A stretch of 64,000 nt of DNA, from contig NC_063188.1 of NCBI RefSeq assembly GCF_023159225.1, forward strand, positions 35,392,021-35,456,020, written 5' to 3'. Under the pieces are notes generated by a model. It saw only the letters and a program-made list of their open reading frames with translations. It did not search any database and was not told the DNA's origin. Positions within the stretch are counted from its first letter, which is position 1. Each line of letters starts with the position of its first letter. Positions 51,301 to 60,300 of this stretch are shown here, piece by piece. The position numbers were made by a program, and so were the translations under genes. The stretch comes from Perognathus longimembris pacificus (taxonomy: Eukaryota > Chordata > Mammalia > Rodentia > Heteromyidae).

Positions 51301-54300
51301 ATAACTGTTATTCACCAGTACCTTGGGTTTTTACTAAGTGAGGCCCTCTCTGGAAACCAGATGCTTGACAGCTGTACCTGGTGATGTGTGTATAAGAGGA
51401 ATATCTGAATAAAGACTATTTAGGCATTTAATGACAATAAGATGGATCTTTTTGTGTCCTGTCTTTCCATAATATAATAGTCGGTTTTAATATTTGTTTC
51501 ATCAACCCAGATTATTTCTCTTATGTTTATTTTTAAGGAGTTTTGATGGGTACATAATAAATGAATGTATTCATAAGATTCAATATGGTATTTTGATTCA
51601 CGTATACATTGGGTAGATAAATCCAAGTTAATTAGCATATACATTTCCTTAAACTTTTCTTAATCACTTATTTAGGGTGAGTATACATTGTTAATTAAAT
51701 TTGTCCTGCTATACCACAGAACACTAAAATTAATTCATCCTATCTGAGTATAAGGTTGCACCCTTTGCTTGACTTCTTTTGGCCCCTCCTCCCACACAAT
51801 TTGGTCTCTGGAATTACTAGATCATGAATTTTTTAGACTCCACTTATTAGTGAGATCATACTTTGAATTTCCTAATTGTCAGTCCCATCATATTGCTGTG
51901 GTTCATTTAAAAAAATCATTGCATTCATAAACTGCTTTGTTAAGTGACACCATCTTAGTACAACTACTTAAAGATAGAAAAAAACAGGTTATTAAAACAC
52001 ATTTTTTCTTTCCCTAAATAATGAACTTATATTAGTTCTTCTTAGTTATTTTTAGGATTTATTATAATATTTCTTATCTCAAAAATAGGATTCTTTATTA
52101 TTTTATTAATCTTTTCATTGTGCTGGTCTTGGGGCTTGAACTTAAGACCTAGGTACTGTCTCTGAGCTTTGAGCCACAGTTTCGCTTCCAGCTTTTTGAT
52201 AGTTAATTGGAGATAAGAGTCCCATAGACTTTTTTGCCCAAGCTGGCTTTGAAACATGATCCTCATATCTCTCCTGAGTAGCTAGGTGCGAAACACAGGT
52301 GTCTGGCCCTTATTAATCTTTAGTTTACTTTCACAGGACGTTTTATGGAAGCAGTATTAGGATACAGACATCTATGTTTATGGCCATTTTACTTTCTTTT
52401 GTTGTTTTAGGGTTGAAATCATGGCCTTTAGCTTGCTTAGGAAGACATTCTACCACTTGAGCCACACCTCCAGGTCACTAATTTGTTTTGCTACTGAGGA
52501 TCAAACCCAGAGATTTATATGTGCTTAGGCAAGTGGTCTACTAGTTGAGCTGTAGTTTTCTTAAATAGAAAAACTTACATATCTTCCTATAGTGACACTT
52601 TAGTGTTATTTCATGGAAAAGTACTTTATATTTGTGAGAAACTAAAGAATTTTAAAAGGGCACAATTGGACTAGTGTAAACTGGATAAAAAGTTAAGAAA
52701 TCTGTTATCTTGATGTTTAAAAAAAACACTAAATATTGCTTAAGCTGCATCTGTATAGCTCAAATAATTATAAGCAAATGACCATGAAACATGGGCAAAA
52801 TATCAGAGTTTGAATATCCCTAACATGTATTTTCTCCTCTAACTGAAACTTAAAAGTAGCCTTCAACTCCCATTCCTTTCATGGGGAACATTTCTTTCTT
52901 CTTATCCTTCTATGCTAAAATAAATCCTTATTAAAACTTACATATAAATATATGTATACACACATATATACCTGTATAACTGTGGTTTCCATAACTTAAT
53001 CTGTTGTCAAATTCTTTTCACCTTTTTTTAACTTTCTGGCAGCAGTGGGATTTAATTCAGTGCTCTACCACTTGGGCCACACTCACAGCTATTTTTGCTA
53101 TACCTATTTGTCAGATAGGATTTCATATTTTTTGTTCAGAGCTGGCCTTGGGCTGTTGTCCGTGTACTTACGCCTTCTGCATAGCTGGGATTACAGGCAT
53201 ATGCCACTATGCCCCACTAATTGTTAGTTCTTCAAAGTCTACTTATCTTTTCAATGAAGGAAACCCTACTTAAAGTAACACAGTGGGCAGAGAAATATCT
53301 GAGTTCAGGTAGAATGTAGAACTAAGTCAAGGCCAAGAAATATGGAGAGGGAACTGCATATATGAATGGGAACGGCTTACACTTCCAGAGCTCAAAAAAT
53401 TGAAAATATGGTGTGAAAAAGAAACAATCAAAGGTTCCACATAATAAGCAATAGCAAATCAAGAGTAACCTAACCAAAGACACAAATCCTACTCCTGACC
53501 CTATCTCCTCTCTGCTGTGCCTCTTTTGCTGGCTATCTACCCTCTGTTTCAGTCTTGTACGGAATCCTAATTAACTTTTGCTTTCCCTGTTCTCCTGTCT
53601 TGGTAAATTCTTTTACCAGCCTGTGACCTGCAAATATCAACAAGAAATAATGCTATTGCTTTTCTGATACCAAATCTTGTTTTATCATCACAAACATTAT
53701 AATGTCTACATTCTCAGAGTCAAAGGTTCAGGCTTTGACAGCTTAAACCTGAGAAATTTAACTATGGTGTGGGTAAAGTATAGAGAACTTTATGGAGTCC
53801 ATTCTTATAGTTAACTTGTAGATTCTTGTGATAAGGCTGTGCAAAAGACAAGTCTCTTTTTCATACAACTATTTGTCCACTTTTTCTATTTTTTGGTTGT
53901 ACCTAACACATCCCTAGGGAAGCAGATGGTAGGTGTTGGTGAGATTGTCTGTGAATAAGTGATGAGAATAAGAGTAGTGGATTTGTAGGTTACTCTGAAA
54001 GGAGGCTTTAAGGATGCAAATAGTGTAGTTTTTCTTATCACTAACCTATGCTAAGTGCATTACAATTAAAGGAAGTTAGGTTAGATTGTAAATAGGTAAG
54101 AAAATACCAGGAGAGTCTGGTGACCCAATTAAAGGTTTTATTTATAGTGTCTTATAGAACACTTTTACTGGAGAAAGTTTTGACCCAATTTGCAGTCTAA
54201 TTAATCTACATAACTGTTCAGTTATTTTTAGTTTTAAACAAACCAGAGATAGTAATCAGCAAGTTGAGTGGCTCTACAACTTGAATCTGGCGGAAGGGCC

Positions 54301-57300
54301 TTCGCTTTATAAGTTTAGTAATTTCTGCTTTTCCACTTCTATCCATCAGATACAGATTAGAACGAGTTCCCAGCAGCAAGTTGACTCCTGTTTAGATATA
54401 AAATAGAGAAGTACTATATTATTTCACATTTTTAAATAGATACTAATTATTCAAAATAATGGGATTCAGGTCACATTTTCATATATATATGTATATATAT
54501 GTATATGTATATATATGTATATGTATATATATGTATATATATACATATGTATATATATACATATATATATGAAAATGTGTGTTGATATTCACCCCATTAT
54601 CTTCTCTAATCATCTACTTTTCTTCCCCCCAAAATCCTTTCTTCTTCCAAAGAACCCCTTCCTGTTCCAAAATACTTCCTCTTCTATTTTCAAGCAATTT
54701 TGTAAATACAGAATCTGCATATGAGAGAAAACTTACCATTCTTCTTTCTAAGTATAGCTTATTTCAGTCTGTAGTTCCATCCATTTTACTGAAAATTACA
54801 TGATTTCATTGTTCTCTATGGCTAAATCATTTCCACTGTGGATATATATCCACATTTTCTTCATCTATTCTTGTCTTGTTTGTACATATTTTTACTATTT
54901 TTTCTATTGTACTATGTTGATCTACATAGAGGTAAGATAGTGTGGAACCTCATACTGTTTAATTGTGTTCTTTCTATTAATAGGAAAAAGTTCATTCAGA
55001 TACATGAAAAGATAGATAAATATGCATTTTATTAATGATTTATTGCTTGTCAGGGTGCCATCTCACAGACAGAATTTTGTGTAAACTATTAGCACCCTTT
55101 ACTGGTATCCCAAATTTTAACAAAGTTAATCAACACTTTTGGAAAGTACTTTTCAACATTATTTGTGTAGCAAATACAATGAGTTCAATTCACTTCATTC
55201 AACTCACTTCTCATTTTTAATTATAACTAAAGGATTTATTACTTTTTGAATGATTATATGGAAAATTATTTCCATTATCTTTAACAGTCATACAAAGGAG
55301 TTGCTATTCAATGAAGCAGTTTATGAGTACTATAAAGTTTATGAATACAGTAATCAACGTCATCCTTTTCATTATTCTCCCTTGCATTAAAAAAAATGGT
55401 AACTGTATGTTCATGAAGATTTAAAAAGTTTTACATTGTGCTTTTTATTTCATTTTCTCACTCTATCCTTTTACAGCCAATTTCAAGTGTAGAAATGTCA
55501 TCTTCGTCTCTTGAGGAAATCAAGGAAGGCCAAGACAGTATAGTATAGTTAACTAGTGCTATAATCTTTTATTTTTCAAAATATAAAATAAATGTTATGA
55601 GTTGCTAGATATAAACTACATTCCTGGGTAAGTAGCTAGAGTAAAACATCCACTCATTCTTGTCTGGTACACTCAATTAGCAACGTTTTTCTAAGTTGTT
55701 CAGTCTATATAATTATGTTTGTCATCCAGGTCTACTTTAATTTTCAAATTCCATCTTATCTTCAAAGTTATGTTAAGTAAAAACTACAAGCTTGCAAGTG
55801 GGTTGTTGGCATTTACTTTACATTTCTCCCACCCTTGCTTTCAGTTATTTTGTTTCACTTATGGTGCAAACTGGCTGAAGAAAATCATTCTCAAAACTAC
55901 CAATATTGTCATAATCTTTCTGAAATAATGGATTGAAAAGTTGGGCAAATTGGGCTGGGGATATGGCCTAGTGGCAAGAGAGCTTGCCTCGTATATATGA
56001 GGCCCTGGGTTCAATTCCCCAGCACCACATATACAGAAAATGGCCAGAAGTGGGCGCTGTGGCTCAAGTGGCAGAGTGCTAGCCTTGAGCAAAAGGAAGC
56101 CAGGGACAGTGCTCAGGCCCTGACTTCAAGGCCCAGGACTGGCCAAAAAAAAAAAAAAAAAAAGAAAAAAAAAGTTGGGCAAATTTAAGACATTTTATGA
56201 GCAATTTTCTCTAATTCTTCATGAATGTTTAAGAATAAGATCCTGCAGAAAATTTTCTTTTAAGAATCATATATGCAACAACAACAACAACAAAAAATCA
56301 TATATGCCAGGTGCCAGTGGCTCTCACCTGTAAGCCTAGCTAACCAGGAGGCTGAGATCTGCGGATCACTGTACAAAGCCAGCCCCAGGCAGGGAAGTCC
56401 CCAAGACTCTTACCTCCAACTAACCAGACTTCCAGAAACTTCCACTTCCAGAAGTGGTGCTGTGGCTCAAGTGATAGAGCACTAGCCTTGAGCTGAAGAG
56501 CTCAGGGACAGCGCCCAGCCCCCCAGGCTCAGAGTTCAAGCCCCACAACTGATCAAAAAAAGTAATCAAATATATAATGAAGCATATCAACATGACTTCA
56601 AGATATGGAAACAAGAGGTTCTTATTATGTCCTGAATGTAGTTTTTTTCTTTCTTTGTTTTTCTTTAGTTTCTTAGTTTTCTGTACCGTGTGTCTTGTAT
56701 ATAAGATTATTCAATCAGGGGAGGAAGGGAAAGGGAATCACAGAAACAGCAGGTCAAAGGATGAACTAATACAACAATGATCTCACTTGACACTAGGTTG
56801 GACATGAACCTTACAATTTGTTGGGGAGGGGAGTAAGGAGAGAGAAGCAGGAAAAAATGAGGAATGGGGATAAGAATGTTTTAAAACAAATGTAATCATT
56901 ACCTTACTTCGGTAACTGTAAGACCCCTGCTCATCACCTTTTCAATAAAGATAAAGAATTAAAGTGTACATAGAAACAAAATCAGAAAAATTTAGTTGAA
57001 TTTAAAGTAACTAGAGTAAGCACTACATTTCTGTCTTATATAATAAAATGAAGTAAATTCTAAAAAGAGAATCATAATTAAATTAGAACATAGTAAGCTT
57101 AGGTTCAGATAATCATAACAGTCCAATTTTATAATTTAGCCATGCTAATTCAGGTTAAAATGAAAAACAACAGAGTGGAAAGATGGGTGTTATCAAACAA
57201 TCTGAACTGACTTTTAAAAATTACATAAACTCACCCCATAAAGAACCACAGCATATTTCAGAAGTGAATTCCTTTTCATACATGTGGATAAGTGGTTTTT

Positions 57301-60300
57301 TAGATGGAGAAGAGACATAGAATGGGTTAACATTGACTTCAGAGGGTAGCATAGGCAATTTCTCAGGTACTTCAACAAATCCAGCATATACTGTGAAGGA
57401 GAAGATATTGAAATTTACTAATCGATACACCATACTTGTTTCACTATTTCAATAAATGAGATACAATTCATAATTCTTTTCCTTTTATTAAAATATTATT
57501 TTGTACATGAAGTTTCATTTTAGTAATTCTTAAATCATCACAAAATATAAATCTTGATATCAAAATATATTACAGAATTAATTCTTTTGTGCTGGTACTA
57601 GGGCTTGAACTCAGGGCCTTGAGTTATGGCTTAACTTTTTTATGCAAGGTACTCCACCATTTGAGCCAGGATTCTACCTTCAGCTTCTGGTTGGGTAATT
57701 GAAGATCTCTGTGATTCATCTCTCTGGGTTAGCACAGAAACTGTAACCTCAAATCTCACCTATGCTAGAATTACTAGTGTGAGCCACCAGCACCCAGGTA
57801 TGAATACATTTTATATTGATAGAGTGTAAAACAAAATCCAACGAGGGACACTTGTCAACTCTTGCTCAAATTTAGACACCATAAAATACAGTGAGATTTT
57901 ATTGAAAAAATCATACATAAATCATGAGTTTATATCAACTGAATATTGGAGTATTTTGATTCCTGAACACCACAGATAAATATCTGAATACTATTTATGT
58001 GTGAACAAGAAGTTACATCAAAAGACTATACTAGACACACTCACAGATGGCACTGTCACAGTCAGCATCAGTAGTCCTCTCAGACTCTTTGGAAGGAGAT
58101 GAGTGGGTAGCAGAAAATCCCAATGAGGCTGAGGATACTGATATGTCAATTTCTTCATCAAATCCTGGGGGTGTAATATCTGAGGCGATGGAATTTGAGG
58201 CATCACTTTCACCATTGAGTTCCTAAAACGAGACCCAAACCAATTTAAACAATTAAGGAAGCTAACAGCAGGAGAAATATTACTAGAAGTCATTTCTATT
58301 AAAAATCTATATTTACTAAAATGGTTTAATACTATCATCAAAAGAGAGACATGGTACCTATTAATGGGATAATGGCTGCCAGAAGAGAAATATGTAAGTT
58401 TAATTCCCTATCTGTACAGTCTTGGACTTAAGATTTGTGGAAATGTACCACGTACTATCCTGGGAATCTTATATGTGTATCTTCAAGAGTCTTTACCATA
58501 TACAACAAATAAATATAGTTGTGCTACTTAGTCATAAGCAAACTAATGTTTAGAGAGCTTAGATAATATTTTCTAGGTCAGTGTTCATTAAAAGCAGATA
58601 ACTAGAGTTTTAAACTAGTCTGATTTCAGAGTCTTCACTTAGCTGTGTAATACTAAATGGCCACTTAAAATAAGTTAAAAGCTTCTATTTTCCCTATTTT
58701 CATTGATTTCTTTCATAATTATTATGTGCTGATCACTGGCCAAGTCCTAAGTTGGACTCCAAGACAGGACAATTTGTAAATAATAATAATAGATAATGGA
58801 TTAGATATACTTTCTTTTTAAGAATTCAAAAGCTTTTGGACAGAAAGTACTCAACAAATAAGTAAACTACAATGTCATAAGAAGAAAATGGAATGATGTT
58901 CAAAATGCTTGTAAGCACCGAAAGAGGGATATACAATTTCACCATGCCAAGACAATGCTTGGGTTGGAATGTAAAGCAACTCACTAAGCAGAGAAGAGAT
59001 AAAGGAGACTGGCATCTTCAAAGCCAGTTTGTGAGACAGAACGGTAAGCTAGGAAACTAGATTGACACAATGACTTTCGCATTTTCTATTTGCATTTTCA
59101 GGCACCTAGAAAATCTTCATTTTTCAATAATAAACCTGAATACCATGTGTTCCAGGAAATTTCAGTGACAATTCCTGTTCACTTAGCATCTGTGAAGCTG
59201 CTTAATGTTTTACATCTACTAGCCAAGTTAATAAATGTCTTATGAAGTATAAATTCACTGTCTATACAACACATCACTTTAAAAATGTGTGTACTCAGAC
59301 TAATGATGTAGCTCAGTGATACAGTGCTTGTTTAGAGTGCTATGGACACTGGTTCTCATATGTAGCACTGTAAAAATAAATCATATGTGTTGTAAGTTCC
59401 TGACAAAGCTAAACATAGATTTAGCATATGATCTAGCAATTTTACTTTTAGGTATATACCCTAAAAGAAGTGCTGACTCTAAGATATACACTAATGTTCA
59501 TGGAAACTTATTATGATAAAAAATGGAAACAACTTTAATGAGATATGGCATAGACATACAGTGGAATTTTATTAAGTCTTTAGAAGCAATGAAACTGATA
59601 CATGTTCTGGCTTGATGAACACTTGATGAACATGCTAAGTAAAATAAGCCAAATACTGCATGACTCTACATAGCTGCAAACTACAATATTGGTTACCAGG
59701 GGGCAGAGGAAGAATGAGAGATTGAGTCTTTGTTTGGAAAGATACATTTAAAAGTAACATAAAGAATGGTGACTGTTTAACAACACTGTGAATATACTAA
59801 TTGCCACTGATTTGTATACTTAAAGTAGTTAAAATTTTGTTACATATGCTTTGCCATAGAAACAATACTCTTCAACACAAAAGTTGTAAGTATTAAGAGA
59901 CATTTTCCCAAACATGCAACTTGAACCAAAAAAAGGCAAACAAGGGATTTTTGTACCTAAAAGTAAATAGTAACTATCCAAATTAGATGTAGACAAAGTC
60001 TGTCCACACATTAAAGATGTTTAAGCCTTGGGATAGAATGTAAAATCCATTTGAAATAGCTGAAAATGCTACCTGTCAAGGGCAGAAACACATTCACAAC
60101 AGATGCATTACCTCTAGTTCAGGTTCCACCTCTTGGAAGACATGTCTCTCTAGTCTCAGGCCATCTATTTGTGAGTAATTTTCTCCACTGAATCCACATG
60201 CTCCATTCTCTTCATTGATTCCACCGACTGCCATACCACCATTATTCCTGCCACCTCTTCCACTGCCTGTATTGGCTCCATATTCTTCTTGGCCTCCAAA

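Noticed and set aside
53465..53640. A second solo LTR
   Set aside because: Only a short LTR-like phrase without ends or duplications; listed at low confidence and not pursued.
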